Origin: Corynebacterium sp. p3-SID1145
GTDB lineage: Bacteria; Actinomycetota; Actinomycetes; Mycobacteriales; Mycobacteriaceae
Reading direction: 5' to 3'
DNA: 64,000 nucleotides
NCBI GenBank assembly: GCA_025144245.1
Contig: JALXXC010000005.1
Coordinates: 62,001-126,000 of the forward strand
In this document: one piece after another, positions 36,172 through 48,470 of the stretch
Layout: every line of letters starts with the position of its first letter
Position numbering within the stretch: the first letter of the stretch is position 1
Made by a program: the position numbers and the translations under genes
Notes under the pieces: generated by a model
What the model was told of the DNA's origin: nothing
Database searches by the model: none
The model's input: the letters and a program-made list of their open reading frames with translations, nothing else

Positions 36172-37542
36172 CTACAGGGCTGAAGTTTGCTCAACGTCCA
36201 GGAAGTCTTCTTTGCCCAGCTCGTGTCGCAACGCTTCGACGAGGGTGGGGTAGCGGAAATGTTGGCCGAGACCGTTTAAGACCGCCGGTGCCACACGCTG
36301 GTCGGCCAGCGCCAGCTCGCGGGCACCCTCATCGCCCAGGAGGAGCTTGGGACCTAACTCGGGGATCCCCATCAATTCCGGCCGGTGCAGTAGGGATGTG
36401 AGCGTGCGGGACAGCTCCGCGTTGGTCACCGGGTTCGGGGCAGTGGCGTTGACCGGACCGGCGAGTGCGTCGTCGACAAGCGCGCGGAAATAGATGTCGG
36501 TCAGGTCGTCGAGCGCGACCCAGGACATCCAGAAGTCGCCGCCGCCGAAACGGGCGCTCATTGCCGTCTGCGCGGAAAGCCTCAGCAGCGGCAGGAGACC
36601 GCCCGCGCCGGAGAGCGCCAGACCCGTGCGGATATTCACGGTGCGCACCCCGGCGTCGCGGGCGTAGCTGGTGGCGCGCTCCCACTGGTCCACGACATCG
36701 GCGAGGAAGCCATCCCCAAGTGGATCGGCCTCCGTGCGGGGCGGGCTGCCGGCATCGGTGCCGTAGAAGCCCACCGCTGATGCGCTGACGAATGTCGCCA
36801 CTCCGGAATCGGCGGCGAGCTGCGCCAGGCGGCGCGTCGGGCCGATGCGCGAGGAGTAGATCTCCGCCTTGTGGGCGTCGGTGAACCGGCCCATGATCGA
36901 CTCGCCGGCAAGGTGGACCACTGCATCCACACCGTCGAGAAGACTCCTGTCCGGGTTGTCCATGTCCCAGTGCCGCTGGCCGTCCCCGGCGTTTCCGCGG
37001 ACGAGCTGGATGACGGAGTGGCCGGCGGTGCTCAACTGCGCCGACAACGCGGTGCCGACGAGCCCGCGGGAGCCAGTCATGGCGATGGTCAGCTTCTTTG
37101 CCGGCGCGTCCGGACCGAGCTGGTCCATGCGCCCCAAAAACGCGATGTCCTCTGCCAACTGGTGCTGGCGGTAGGCGAAGGAGGAGGCGAGTACTTTCTC
37201 TGGGGCGGTGGTGCGCACTGTGTCGGTGATGCGGGTGGAGGCACCGGCGGCCTCGAAGTGGTGCTCGTGGCGCCACTTGGTCAACTGCTTGACGGGGGCG
37301 TTGGCGGCTACATCGACGAACTTCTCCCGCTCGATGTAGCCGTCCGGCATGTGGCGTGCGACCCACTTCTGGCCAGCTGGAAGGGAAAAGACCGTCGTGC
37401 CGTCCTTCAGGGACGAAGCGCCGGAGAGCACCTTCATGGGGAGGAACGGCGGAGTGAGCCGCTCAACTGCGCCGGGTTGGGTGTGCCACCGCCAGACGTC
37501 GTCAAGCGGCGCATGGATCGTGTGGGTGGCGGTGAGGCACAT
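36172..37542 (-). CDS. TIGR01777-family epimerase with N-terminal SRPBCC domain
   Basis: A 456-residue two-domain protein. Residues about 1-145 are a START/SRPBCC-like ligand domain (HTIHAPLDDVWRWHTQPGAVERL). The rest is an extended SDR fold with the nucleotide motif MTGSRGLVGTALSAQL, then DAVVHLAGESI and SASAVGFYG. The C-terminal domain (LLHRPELMGIPE) is typical of TIGR01777/YfcH. It is called nucleoside-diphosphate-sugar epimerase-like by family habit, but no substrate is known. It is divergent from the pyr operon. Confidence 0.9.
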   Translation of the reverse strand: MCLTATHTIHAPLDDVWRWHTQPGAVERLTPPFLPMKVLSGASSLKDGTTVFSLPAGQKWVARHMPDGYIEREKFVDVAANAPVKQLTKWRHEHHFEAAGASTRITDTVRTTAPEKVLASSFAYRQHQLAEDIAFLGRMDQLGPDAPAKKLTIAMTGSRGLVGTALSAQLSTAGHSVIQLVRGNAGDGQRHWDMDNPDRSLLDGVDAVVHLAGESIMGRFTDAHKAEIYSSRIGPTRRLAQLAADSGVATFVSASAVGFYGTDAGSPPRTEADPLGDGFLADVVDQWERATSYARDAGVRTVNIRTGLALSGAGGLLPLLRLSAQTAMSARFGGGDFWMSWVALDDLTDIYFRALVDDALAGPVNATAPNPVTNAELSRTLTSLLHRPELMGIPELGPKLLLGDEGARELALADQRVAPAVLNGLGQHFRYPTLVEALRHELGKEDFLDVEQTSAL

Positions 37543-37585
37543 AAGCGGGCACCTGCTTCGATGAAATGAATGGGCGGGGAAGTGC

Positions 37586-37591
37586 TACTGT
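37586..37591 (+). promoter_or_regulatory. Candidate -10 element of the pyr operon
   Basis: TACTGT would start a transcript near 37598, giving a leader of about 75 bases that contains the PyrR-binding hairpin. The -35 is not recognisable. Confidence 0.3.
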
Positions 37592-37632
37592 GGCAAGCGT
37601 CTACCAAGCATAGGCAGGCTCTAAAAGAAGCA

Positions 37633-37668
37633 TCCTTTAAATTCCGCACAGAGAGGCGGGGAAGGAGG
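37633..37668 (+). promoter_or_regulatory. PyrR-binding RNA hairpin that sequesters the pyrR Shine-Dalgarno
   Basis: Lower stem: UCCUU (37633-37637) pairs with AAGGA (37662-37666). A UAAA bulge follows on the 5' side. Upper stem: UUCCGC (37642-37647) pairs with GCGGGG (37656-37661). The loop is ACAGAGAG, so the conserved CAGAGAGG motif of PyrR binding loops is intact. The 3' arm is the Shine-Dalgarno AAGGAGG (37662-37668), four bases before the ATG. PyrR with UMP would stabilise the hairpin and block translation. This matches the translational repression shown for mycobacterial PyrR, rather than the attenuation seen in Bacillus. Confidence 0.85.
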
Positions 37669-37672
37669 TTCG

Positions 37673-38227
37673 ATGAGTGCCACTGAGTTGCTTGACGCCG
37701 ACGACGTCTCGCGCACTATTGCACGCATCGCGCACCAGATCATCGAGAAAACTGCACTCGATTCAGACGGTGCTCCACCAGTGATCATTCTGGGCATCCC
37801 CTCCGGAGGAGTGCCCCTGGCTGACCGCATTGCGGCGGCGATCGAGGAATTCTCGGGGGTGAGCGTTCCCGTCGGCAGCCTCGACGTCACGCTCTACCGC
37901 GACGATCTCCGCGGACGCCCGCACCGCGCGCTGGCTCCCACCGATATTCCGGGCAACATTAACGGCGCGACCATTGTTCTAGTCGATGACGTGCTGTTTT
38001 CCGGTCGCACCATCCGCGCCGCCCTCGACTCGCTCAGCGACATCGGTCGGCCCGAGGCAATCCAGCTCGCCGTCCTCGTCGACCGCGGGCACCGCGCACT
38101 GCCAATCCGCGCCGACTACGTAGGAAAGAACATCCCGACATCGCTCACTGAGGATGTCCGCGTCACGCTGACTCCGCTCGACGACGCTGATGCGGTTCTC
38201 CTGATGAAAGAGGAGGGAGAAGAGTGA
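37673..38227 (+). CDS. pyrR: Pyrimidine operon regulator PyrR / uracil phosphoribosyltransferase
   Basis: A 184-residue phosphoribosyltransferase-fold RNA-binding protein. The PRPP motif is [17 protein letters not shown], and [14 protein letters not shown] and [14 protein letters not shown] are family signatures. It senses UMP and UTP and represses its own operon through the RNA hairpin directly upstream. It is the first gene of pyrR-pyrB-pyrC-carA-carB-pyrF and overlaps pyrB by 4 bp. Confidence 0.96.
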   Translation: MSATELLDADDVSRTIARIAHQIIEKTALDSDGAPPVIILGIPSGGVPLADRIAAAIEEFSGVSVPVGSLDVTLYRDDLRGRPHRALAPTDIPGNINGATIVLVDDVLFSGRTIRAALDSLSDIGRPEAIQLAVLVDRGHRALPIRADYVGKNIPTSLTEDVRVTLTPLDDADAVLLMKEEGEE

Positions 38228-39183
38228 AGCACCTCATTAGCATCGCGGATCTGAGCCGCGAGGAGATCATCGGTCTGATGGACGAGGCTGACCGTTTCCG
38301 CGAGGCACTCGACGGCCGCGAAATGAAGAAGCTGCCGACACTGCGCGGGCGCACCGTGTTCACGTTGTTCTACGAGAACTCCACCCGTACCCGTTCGTCG
38401 TTCGAGACCGCCGGCAAGTGGATGAGCGCCGATGTGATCAACGTCTCCGCGTCGAGCTCGAGCGTGAAGAAGGGCGAGTCCCTCAAGGACACCGCGAGCA
38501 CCCTGCGCGCAGTCGGTGCTGACGCGATCATCATGCGCCACCCGTCATCCGGCGCGCCGAACCTGTTGCGTGAGTGGGTGCCGGGCGCGTCCATCATCAA
38601 CGCCGGTGACGGCTCGCACCAGCACCCGACGCAGGCGCTTCTCGACGCTGTGACGATGCGCCAGCGCATCGGCGACGTGGCCGGCAAGAAGGTCCTGATC
38701 GTCGGCGACATCCTGCATTCCCGCGTGGCGCGCTCAAATGTCGACCTGCTGTCCACGCTCGGCGCGGAGGTCGTTCTCGTCGCCCCGCCGACGCTGCTGC
38801 CCACCGGAGTGGAGCACTGGCCGTGCCGCGTCGCCTACGACTTCGACGCCGAACTCGAATCGGCGGAAACGCCCAGCGTCGTCATGATGCTTCGCGTGCA
38901 GGCCGAGCGCATGAACGGCGGTTTCTTCCCGTCGCACCGCGAATACGCGGCGCTCTACGGACTGTCCAAGGACCGCGCCGAGAAGCTCGACAGCGGAACC
39001 CTGATCATGCACCCCGGCCCGATGCTGCGCGGCATGGAGATCAACTTCGATGTCGCCGACCGCCCCAACACCGTCGTCCTCGACCAGGTGACCAACGGCG
39101 TGTACACCCGCATGGCGGTGCTGTTCACTCTGCTCGCCGGTTCCGGCGATCCGGTCAGCCTTGAGGAAGGAGCCACCAAATGA
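38224..39183 (+). CDS. pyrB: Aspartate carbamoyltransferase catalytic subunit
   Basis: A 319-residue enzyme that makes carbamoyl-aspartate. Carbamoyl-phosphate binding motif [13 protein letters not shown], the [13 protein letters not shown] loop and [14 protein letters not shown] are all present, and the end has MHPGPMLRG. No pyrI-type regulatory gene follows, as usual in actinobacteria. The GTG start overlaps the pyrR stop and the end overlaps the pyrC ATG, both by 4 bp. Confidence 0.97.
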   Translation: MKHLISIADLSREEIIGLMDEADRFREALDGREMKKLPTLRGRTVFTLFYENSTRTRSSFETAGKWMSADVINVSASSSSVKKGESLKDTASTLRAVGADAIIMRHPSSGAPNLLREWVPGASIINAGDGSHQHPTQALLDAVTMRQRIGDVAGKKVLIVGDILHSRVARSNVDLLSTLGAEVVLVAPPTLLPTGVEHWPCRVAYDFDAELESAETPSVVMMLRVQAERMNGGFFPSHREYAALYGLSKDRAEKLDSGTLIMHPGPMLRGMEINFDVADRPNTVVLDQVTNGVYTRMAVLFTLLAGSGDPVSLEEGATK

Positions 39184-40508
39184 CCACGCTCGCACTCAAC
39201 AATGTCCGCCCCTACGGGGAGGACGAGACCAATATCCTCATCGACGTCGCCGACGGCGTGATCGACTCCATCGGCGAGAACCCCTTCAACGACGCGGACG
39301 AGGTCATGGACTGCGGCGGCAAGGTCCTGCTGCCGGGGCTCGTGGACATGCACGTGCACCTGCGCGAGCCCGGCCGCGAGGACACCGAGACGATCGCCAC
39401 CGGTTCCGACGCCGCGGCCAGGGGCGGTTTCACAGCCGTGTTCACCATGGCTAACACCCAGCCAGTCATCGACCAGCCCTTCCTCGCCGACGCGGTGTGG
39501 GAGAAGGGCCAGGCATACGGGAAATGCGATGTCTACCCGGTCGGCTCCATCACGAAGGGGCTGGACGGCGACACTCTGACCGAGATCGGATTGATGTCCC
39601 GCGGGCACGTGAAGATGTTCTCCGACGACGGCAAATGCGTCAACGACCCGCAGCTCATGCGCCGCGCCATCGAGTACGCGAAGGCCTACGATGTCGTGCT
39701 GGCCCAGCACGCTGAGGACCACCGCATGACGGAGGGAGCCTGCGCCCACGAGGGCGAGAACGCCGCCCGCCTTGGTCTGCGCGGCTGGCCGCGCGTGGCC
39801 GAGGAGTCCGTGGTTGCCCGTGACCTGATTATGACCCGCGATTACGGCGGGCGCTACCACCTGTGCCATGCCTCCACCGAAGGAACTGTCTCCCTGCTGC
39901 GCTGGGCAAAGGAACAGGGCATCAAGGTCTCTGCCGAAGTGACGCCGCACCACTTGCTGCTCACCGACGCCAAGCTGGAGACCTACGACGGCGTCTACCG
40001 GGTCAACCCGCCGCTGAGGGAGGACCGCGACACCATCGCACTGCGCGACGCGCTTCTCGACGGCACCATCGACATCGTGGCCACGGACCACGCCCCGCAC
40101 GGCTCCGAAGACAAATGCGTGGAATTCGAAAACGCCAAGCCCGGCATGATCGGCCTGGAGACGTCGCTGGCGATTATCGCCAAGGTCTTCGTCGAGTCGG
40201 GCCTGGCTGATTGGCGCTTCGTGGCCAAGGTCATGAGCGAACGCCCCGCAGAGATTCTCCGTCTCGCGGACCAGGGTCGCCCCATTGCGGTGGGAGAGCC
40301 GGCCAACCTCGCCCTCGTCGACCCGGACGCCGGGTGGACCGCGCTCGGCGACGAGATGGCGTCGAAGTCCCGCAACACCCCGTACGAGGGCGCGGAATTC
40401 GCGGCGCGCGTGGTGGGCACGTGGCTCCGCGGTGAACAGACCTTCCACCTCGCCGAGGTTGGAAGCGGAGCCGACAGCAACACCGACAAAAACACAGACA
40501 CAGACTGA
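39180..40508 (+). CDS. pyrC: Dihydroorotase
   Basis: A 442-residue zinc amidohydrolase that closes carbamoyl-aspartate to dihydroorotate. It has zinc ligands in [27 protein letters not shown], the carboxylated-Lys region [13 protein letters not shown], and [12 protein letters not shown]. It is the long class I type. A short hydrophilic Asp/Thr/Asn-rich tail ends it. The gap to carA is 78 bp, the largest inside the operon. Confidence 0.96.
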   Translation: MTTLALNNVRPYGEDETNILIDVADGVIDSIGENPFNDADEVMDCGGKVLLPGLVDMHVHLREPGREDTETIATGSDAAARGGFTAVFTMANTQPVIDQPFLADAVWEKGQAYGKCDVYPVGSITKGLDGDTLTEIGLMSRGHVKMFSDDGKCVNDPQLMRRAIEYAKAYDVVLAQHAEDHRMTEGACAHEGENAARLGLRGWPRVAEESVVARDLIMTRDYGGRYHLCHASTEGTVSLLRWAKEQGIKVSAEVTPHHLLLTDAKLETYDGVYRVNPPLREDRDTIALRDALLDGTIDIVATDHAPHGSEDKCVEFENAKPGMIGLETSLAIIAKVFVESGLADWRFVAKVMSERPAEILRLADQGRPIAVGEPANLALVDPDAGWTALGDEMASKSRNTPYEGAEFAARVVGTWLRGEQTFHLAEVGSGADSNTDKNTDTD

Positions 40509-40586
40509 CCAGCACGAGCACCGCTCCCGCATAGGGGAGAGGCGCAGAAGCAGCGTGAATAGAGCGAAACGAAGAAGGAAACACAC

Positions 40587-41819
40587 ATGAGCACTGAACG
40601 CATCCCCGCCGTGCTGGTACTGGCCGACGGCACCACGTTCCCGGGCTTCGCCTTTGGCGCGGCCGGCGCCGACACCGAGCCTGTGTTCGGCGAGGCCGTT
40701 TTCACCACTGCCATGACCGGCTACCAGGAGACGATGACGGACCCGTCCTACCACCGCCAGATCGTGGTGGCCACGGCTCCGCAGATCGGCAACACCGGGT
40801 GGAACGACGAGGACAACGAGTCCCACGACAACCGCATCTGGGTTGCCGGACTGGTGATCCGCGACTTGTCCAAGCGGGTCAGCAATTGGCGCGCTGAGCG
40901 CAGCCTCGAGGACGAGATGAGCAGCCAGGGCATCGTGGGCATCCACGGTGTGGACACCCGCTCGCTCGTGCGCCACCTGCGCAACTACGGCTCCATCGCC
41001 GCCGGCATCTTCACGGGCAAGCAGGCGCGCGGCGACGTCGACAAGCTTGCCGCCCTCGTCAAGGAGCAGCCCGCGATGTCGGGCGCGGACCTGTCCGCAG
41101 ACGTGTCCACCGACGAGCCCTACGTGATCGAAGCGAAGGGGGACAAGCGCTACACCGTCGTCGCTTACGACATGGGCATCAAAACGGCGACCCCGGGGCA
41201 CTTCTCCCAGCGGGGAATCGAGACAATCGTCGTCCCGGCCGGCACGCCGTACACGGAGATCAAGAAGCACAACCCGGATGGGGTGTTCATCTCCAACGGC
41301 CCCGGCGACCCGGCGACCGCCGACGACATGGTGGCGGTCACCCGCGACATCATCGCCGACGGCACACCGCTGTTCGGCATCTGCTTCGGCAACCAGATCC
41401 TGGGCCGCGCGCTCGGACTGGATACCTACAAGCTGAAGTTCGGCCACCGCGGCGTGAACGTTCCGGTGAAGAACCACACCAGCGGGAAAATCGACATCAC
41501 CTCCCAGAACCACGGCTTCGCCGTGAAGGCGCCGGAAGGCTTCACATCCGAGAAGATCGCGGCGGGAACGACATTCGACACCGAATTCGGTCCGGCGCTG
41601 ATCACGCACACCTGTCTCAACGACGGCGTCGTCGAGGGCGTGGCACTCGAGTCTGGCATGGCGTACTCCGTGCAGTACCACCCGGAATCCGCCGCCGGCC
41701 CGCACGACGCGAACCCGCTCTTCGACCAGTTCGTGAAGCTCATGGACGGCCACAAGGCGAAGAACAACGGCACCACCACCAGCACCGGCAGCGCAGCCGC
41801 GGCCACCGAGCAGAACTAA
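40587..41819 (+). CDS. carA: Carbamoyl-phosphate synthase small (glutaminase) subunit
   Basis: A 410-residue protein with an N-terminal CarA domain (EAVFTTAMTGYQETMTDPSY) and a C-terminal class I glutamine amidotransferase domain. The catalytic Cys is in GICFGNQILGRALG and the His/Glu pair in VQYHPESAAGPHDA. It supplies ammonia to CarB. The tail is Thr/Ala/Ser-rich. It is followed after 15 bp by carB. Confidence 0.97.
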   Translation: MSTERIPAVLVLADGTTFPGFAFGAAGADTEPVFGEAVFTTAMTGYQETMTDPSYHRQIVVATAPQIGNTGWNDEDNESHDNRIWVAGLVIRDLSKRVSNWRAERSLEDEMSSQGIVGIHGVDTRSLVRHLRNYGSIAAGIFTGKQARGDVDKLAALVKEQPAMSGADLSADVSTDEPYVIEAKGDKRYTVVAYDMGIKTATPGHFSQRGIETIVVPAGTPYTEIKKHNPDGVFISNGPGDPATADDMVAVTRDIIADGTPLFGICFGNQILGRALGLDTYKLKFGHRGVNVPVKNHTSGKIDITSQNHGFAVKAPEGFTSEKIAAGTTFDTEFGPALITHTCLNDGVVEGVALESGMAYSVQYHPESAAGPHDANPLFDQFVKLMDGHKAKNNGTTTSTGSAAAATEQN

Positions 41820-41834
41820 CCAGGAAGGGAACTA

Positions 41835-45197
<3,363 letters not shown>

Positions 45198-46055
45198 ATG
45201 ACCGTGCAGGACACACCGCGCAACTTCGGTAACCGTCTCGTCGCGGCGGGGGAGGACCACGGCCGGCTCTGCGTCGGCATCGATCCCCACGAGGGGCTCC
45301 TCAACGCCTGGGGCTTGTCCCAGGATGTCGCCGGGCTCAGGGAGTTCTCACTGCGTTGCGTCGAGGCCTTCGCCGGCCACGTCGCCCTGATCAAGCCCCA
45401 GGTGGCGTTCTACGAGCGGTTCGGTTCCGCCGGCTTCGCGGTGCTCGAGGAGACACTTGAGCAGCTACGGGGCAGCGGTTCCCTGGTCGTGGCGGACGCG
45501 AAGCGCGGGGATATCGGCTCGACCATGGAGGGGTATGCCCTTGCGTGGTTGGACGCGAATTCACCGCTGTACTGCGATGCGGTGACGCTGACTCCGTACC
45601 TCGGTGTCGGCTCGCTCACACCGGCGATCGAGCTCGCCGGTCGGGAGAACCGGGGTGTGTTCGTCATGTCCGCCAACTCCAACCCGGAAGCCGAAGCCTT
45701 CCAGGGGCAGACCCTCAGCGGCAGTGGTGTCACCGTGGCGCAGCAGATGGTGGACGAGTGCGCGGAATTCAACGTCGATAAGCGCGCCTCGCACAGCGGG
45801 GACACGCCCTACGTCGGGCACGTGGGCGTTGTGGTCGGTGCGACTGTGGCGTCCCCGCCGCGTCTCGAGGACCTCAATGCGCCGGTGCTCATGCCGGGCG
45901 TGGGCGCGCAGGGCGCGACGATGGAAGATGTGGCGCGGATCGCCGGAAAGCAGTCCCACCTTGTCTTCCCGAATGTCTCGCGCTCCGTTCTGTCCGCCGG
46001 TCCCGATGTTGCTGACCTGCGGAAAGCGGCGAAATCGCTGGTTGTGGCGGGCTAG
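45198..46055 (+). CDS. pyrF: Orotidine 5'-phosphate decarboxylase (type 2)
   Basis: A 285-residue enzyme that completes UMP synthesis. It is the longer type 2 form found in actinobacteria. The active-site signature is VADAKRGDIGSTMEGYA, with LCVGIDPHEGLL at the N-terminus, DAVTLTPYLG, and MPGVGAQGATMEDV for phosphate binding. It is the last gene of the pyr operon. No dihydroorotate dehydrogenase gene is in the window. Confidence 0.96.
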   Translation: MTVQDTPRNFGNRLVAAGEDHGRLCVGIDPHEGLLNAWGLSQDVAGLREFSLRCVEAFAGHVALIKPQVAFYERFGSAGFAVLEETLEQLRGSGSLVVADAKRGDIGSTMEGYALAWLDANSPLYCDAVTLTPYLGVGSLTPAIELAGRENRGVFVMSANSNPEAEAFQGQTLSGSGVTVAQQMVDECAEFNVDKRASHSGDTPYVGHVGVVVGATVASPPRLEDLNAPVLMPGVGAQGATMEDVARIAGKQSHLVFPNVSRSVLSAGPDVADLRKAAKSLVVAG

Positions 46056-46273
46056 ATCAGCCCTGAACTACGCGAGGATGAAAACTGCTGGTAGGTTATA
46101 GGCGTCGATGCGATGACGTGGCAAAACACACCGCCAATCATCGTGTCAGGAACCGCTCAGTGGTACAGTTGTCCCACGTCGACGAGTTGCATCTATGTAA
46201 TTCTTTTGCGACAGTGTCGAATCGGTTCAAAAGCTGGATCAGAACTTAACCCCTAACACATTGGAGGAACCCA
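46056..46273. other. 218-bp promoter region upstream of mihF
   Basis: This gap follows the pyr operon and holds the mihF promoter. Candidate -10 hexamers are TACAGT (46164-46169) and TATGTA (46194-46199), the latter preceded by a TTGTCC -35-like box at 46169-46174. GGAGG lies shortly before the mihF GTG. No gene is seen. Confidence 0.45.
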
Positions 46274-46594
46274 GTGGCCCTTCCCGAACTGACCCCGGAA
46301 CAGCGCCAGCAGGCTCTCGCTAAGGCTGCGGAAGCACGCAAGCAGCGTGCTGAGCTCAAGGCTTCCCTGAAGCGTGGCGACACCAACCTGAAGGACGTCC
46401 TCGCTAAGGCTGAGTCCGACGAGATCATTGGCAAGACCAAGGTCTCCGCTCTCCTCGAGGCTCTGCCGAAGGTGGGCAAGGTCAAGGCCCGCGAGATCAT
46501 GGAGGAGCTGGAGATCGCCCAGACCCGCCGTCTGCGCGGCCTCGGCGACCGCCAGCGTCGCGCTCTGCTCGAGCGCTTCGGCTACGGGGAATAA
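46274..46594 (+). CDS. mihF: Actinobacterial integration host factor
   Basis: A 106-residue nucleoid-associated protein of the S13-like helix-two-turn-helix type, not related to HU/IHF of enterobacteria. It has the opening LPELTPEQRQQALAKAAEAR, then KVGKVKAREIMEELEIAQTR and LGDRQRRALLERFG. It bends DNA and is essential in mycobacteria. GTG 46274 with GGAGG upstream is well supported. mihF-gmk-rpoZ is the standard actinobacterial order. Confidence 0.95.
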   Translation: MALPELTPEQRQQALAKAAEARKQRAELKASLKRGDTNLKDVLAKAESDEIIGKTKVSALLEALPKVGKVKAREIMEELEIAQTRRLRGLGDRQRRALLERFGYGE

Positions 46595-46597
46595 TCG

Positions 46598-47188
46598 GTG
46601 ACAAACGTGAACGGGAAGGGCCGGCTGGTTGTTTTGGCTGGCCCTTCCGCCGTTGGTAAATCGACGGTGGTTCAGCGTCTCCGCGACAAGGTGGAGGACC
46701 TGTACTTCTCCGTCTCCATGACCACGCGTGATCCGCGCCCGGGCGAAGTGGACGGCAAGGACTACTTCTTTGTTTCCCGCGACGCGTTCCAGGAGCGTAT
46801 CGACGCTGGTGAGATGCTCGAATGGGCCGATATTCACGGCGGTCTTCAGCGTTCCGGCACTCCCGCCGCACCTGTGCGGGAAGCTCTCGATGCCGGTCGT
46901 CCGGTCCTGGTCGAGGTTGATCTGGCCGGTGCCCGCAACATCAAGCAGATCATGCCGGAGGCCGTCACGGTCTTTCTCGCCCCTCCGTCGTGGGAGGTGC
47001 TCGTGGAGCGTCTCACCGGCCGCGCCACCGAAACCGAAGATGTGATCGCGCGTCGACTTCAAACGGCTCGTGCTGAGCTCGCCGCTCAGGACGAATTCGA
47101 CGATGTCATTGTCAACAACGATCTGGATGAGGCTGTGCAGGGGATTAGTGATATTCTCTTGTGCGTCCAGCGTCCAAACAACGAATAG
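46598..47188 (+). CDS. gmk: Guanylate kinase
   Basis: A 196-residue P-loop kinase that converts GMP to GDP. It has [34 protein letters not shown] for GMP binding and the [14 protein letters not shown] region. It starts with GTG 3 bp after mihF. It is followed 6 bp later by rpoZ. Confidence 0.96.
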   Translation: MTNVNGKGRLVVLAGPSAVGKSTVVQRLRDKVEDLYFSVSMTTRDPRPGEVDGKDYFFVSRDAFQERIDAGEMLEWADIHGGLQRSGTPAAPVREALDAGRPVLVEVDLAGARNIKQIMPEAVTVFLAPPSWEVLVERLTGRATETEDVIARRLQTARAELAAQDEFDDVIVNNDLDEAVQGISDILLCVQRPNNE

Positions 47189-47194
47189 GTGTGA

Positions 47195-47506
47195 GTGAGC
47201 AACGTGACCAACGATCTGGCCAACACGGCGGAGGCCGCCGACGTCAACGAGCAGGTGTTCGACACGCCTGAGGGCATTACCGCCCCGCCTATTGATGAGC
47301 TGCTGACCAAGGTGTCTTCCAAGTACGCCCTGGTGATCTTCGCGGCCAAGCGTGCCCGTCAGATCAACAGCTACTACCAGGAGCAGGACGAGGGTGTGTT
47401 CGAGTTCATCGGCCCCCTGGTCACTCCGCAGCCGGGTGAGAAGCCGCTGTCCATCGCCCTCCGCGAGATCGAGCACGGTCTCCTGGAGCACGAGGAAGGC
47501 CAGTAA
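47195..47506 (+). CDS. rpoZ: RNA polymerase omega subunit
   Basis: A 103-residue subunit that assists RNA polymerase assembly. The core [18 protein letters not shown], then [11 protein letters not shown], is typical of the actinobacterial form, as is the end [17 protein letters not shown] terminator hairpin follows after about 30 bp and closes the mihF-gmk-rpoZ unit. Confidence 0.96.
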   Translation: MSNVTNDLANTAEAADVNEQVFDTPEGITAPPIDELLTKVSSKYALVIFAAKRARQINSYYQEQDEGVFEFIGPLVTPQPGEKPLSIALREIEHGLLEHEEGQ

Positions 47507-47534
47507 CGCTTTTCGACGGCACCCTGCGCCGGCG

Positions 47535-47571
47535 CGGGTCGCCCACCATCACGGTGGCGCGGCCCGTTTTT
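47535..47571 (+). terminator. Intrinsic terminator after rpoZ
   Basis: A GC-rich stem built on CGGG...CCACC and GGTGG...CCCG with loop ATCAC, followed by TTTTTC. It separates the housekeeping operon from the lipoprotein/PPE-like gene pair. Confidence 0.8.
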
Positions 47572-47653
47572 CATGCCCGCATTTTCTCCGCCGACCCCTA
47601 CTCACACCGGGTGCATCCAACGACGCAACCAAGGACGCAAGCAATGACGGACG

Positions 47654-47688
47654 AATGTCTACTGAAGTAGACATTGTTCGGTTACATT
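47654..47688 (+). promoter_or_regulatory. Perfect 22-bp operator-like palindrome and -10 box of the lipoprotein/PPE-like locus
   Basis: AATGTCTACT (47654-47663) and AGTAGACATT (47666-47675) are exact reverse complements around a central GA. TACATT (47683-47688) is a candidate -10 just downstream, so the palindrome would cover the -35 region and fits a repressor operator. The transcript would begin near 47695, with a leader of about 80 bases. It is not a LexA box and differs from the McbR motif in the order of its half-sites. Confidence 0.55.
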
Positions 47689-47774
47689 CCCGTTGAAAAC
47701 GTGTCATTCTTGTTCCTGTCGGCCAGCACCACTACGAACACAGGCGAATCCGCCGATACGGGGGGACGGAGGAT

Positions 47775-48452
47775 ATGGGAAAGCGTCACGGCAGGACCAA
47801 TGGTTGGGGGACCGTTGTAGCCCGCGCGTTCTCTGCCGCACCGGGGGCTGTGTTGGTAGTGGCGCTGGCCGGCTGCTCGTCGGAACTGCAAGATCACGAG
47901 ACACCCGCCGAGCTACCCGCTGGATCCGCCGCCGCCGACACCCAAACGTCAGCCCAAGCCCCGGCCGACGACGCGGACCGCCCCGCCTTCCACTTCGCAA
48001 GCGGCGACCTTGTCCTCGGCGACTTCAACTATGAGGACATCGCCGGCAACATCTTCAACCCCTGCGAGGAGATCTCCGCCGAGGAGTTCGCCGCGATTGG
48101 GTTTGAGAAGGATGAAGCCAGAAAACATCTAAGGCGAACTCAACGGGTTTACTCCTGCCCTCTTATCGGGCAAAACACTTTGACTGGGCAGTCGTACATG
48201 GTTCTTTCGGGACCGGGGAGTTTCGATTCTCTCGAGGGACAAGCTGAGCTATTCGACGAGCATGCTTCAGAAGTAGTTCCGGGCCTGTTTACCCACGGAC
48301 CTGCAGCTATCGAATCAGATGTTTGCTACGCCTCGGTGGATACTTTGCGAGGCCAGCTCAGTGCAGCCGTGGGTGCTTCGGAGAGCGCCGAATCCCGAGA
48401 AAAACTTTGTTCAGAGGCCATCAAACTCATCGAGAAATTATTTATGCATTAG
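47775..48452 (+). CDS. DUF3558-like lipoprotein
   Basis: A 225-residue lipoprotein with lipobox LAGC (Cys34) after a basic N-terminus. The mature part has a disordered Ala/Asp-rich linker, then a folded domain with FNPCEEISAEEFAAIGF (Cys97), which resembles the dPC-L start of DUF3558 lipoproteins, further Cys in YSCPL, VCYASVD and LCSEA, and TLRGQLSAAVG. It would sit on the outer membrane face. GGAGG lies just before the ATG. From about 48080 the DNA is more AT-rich than the surroundings, unlike the signal-peptide part. It is paired with the PPE-like gene 18 bp downstream. Confidence 0.75.
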   Translation: MGKRHGRTNGWGTVVARAFSAAPGAVLVVALAGCSSELQDHETPAELPAGSAAADTQTSAQAPADDADRPAFHFASGDLVLGDFNYEDIAGNIFNPCEEISAEEFAAIGFEKDEARKHLRRTQRVYSCPLIGQNTLTGQSYMVLSGPGSFDSLEGQAELFDEHASEVVPGLFTHGPAAIESDVCYASVDTLRGQLSAAVGASESAESREKLCSEAIKLIEKLFMH

Positions 48453-48470
48453 CTAAGTCATGGGGGGACT

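Noticed and set aside
47654..47675. LexA (SOS) box at the lipoprotein promoter
   Set aside because: The corynebacterial LexA core TCGAA...TTCGA is not present; the palindrome has GTCTAC/GTAGAC half-sites.
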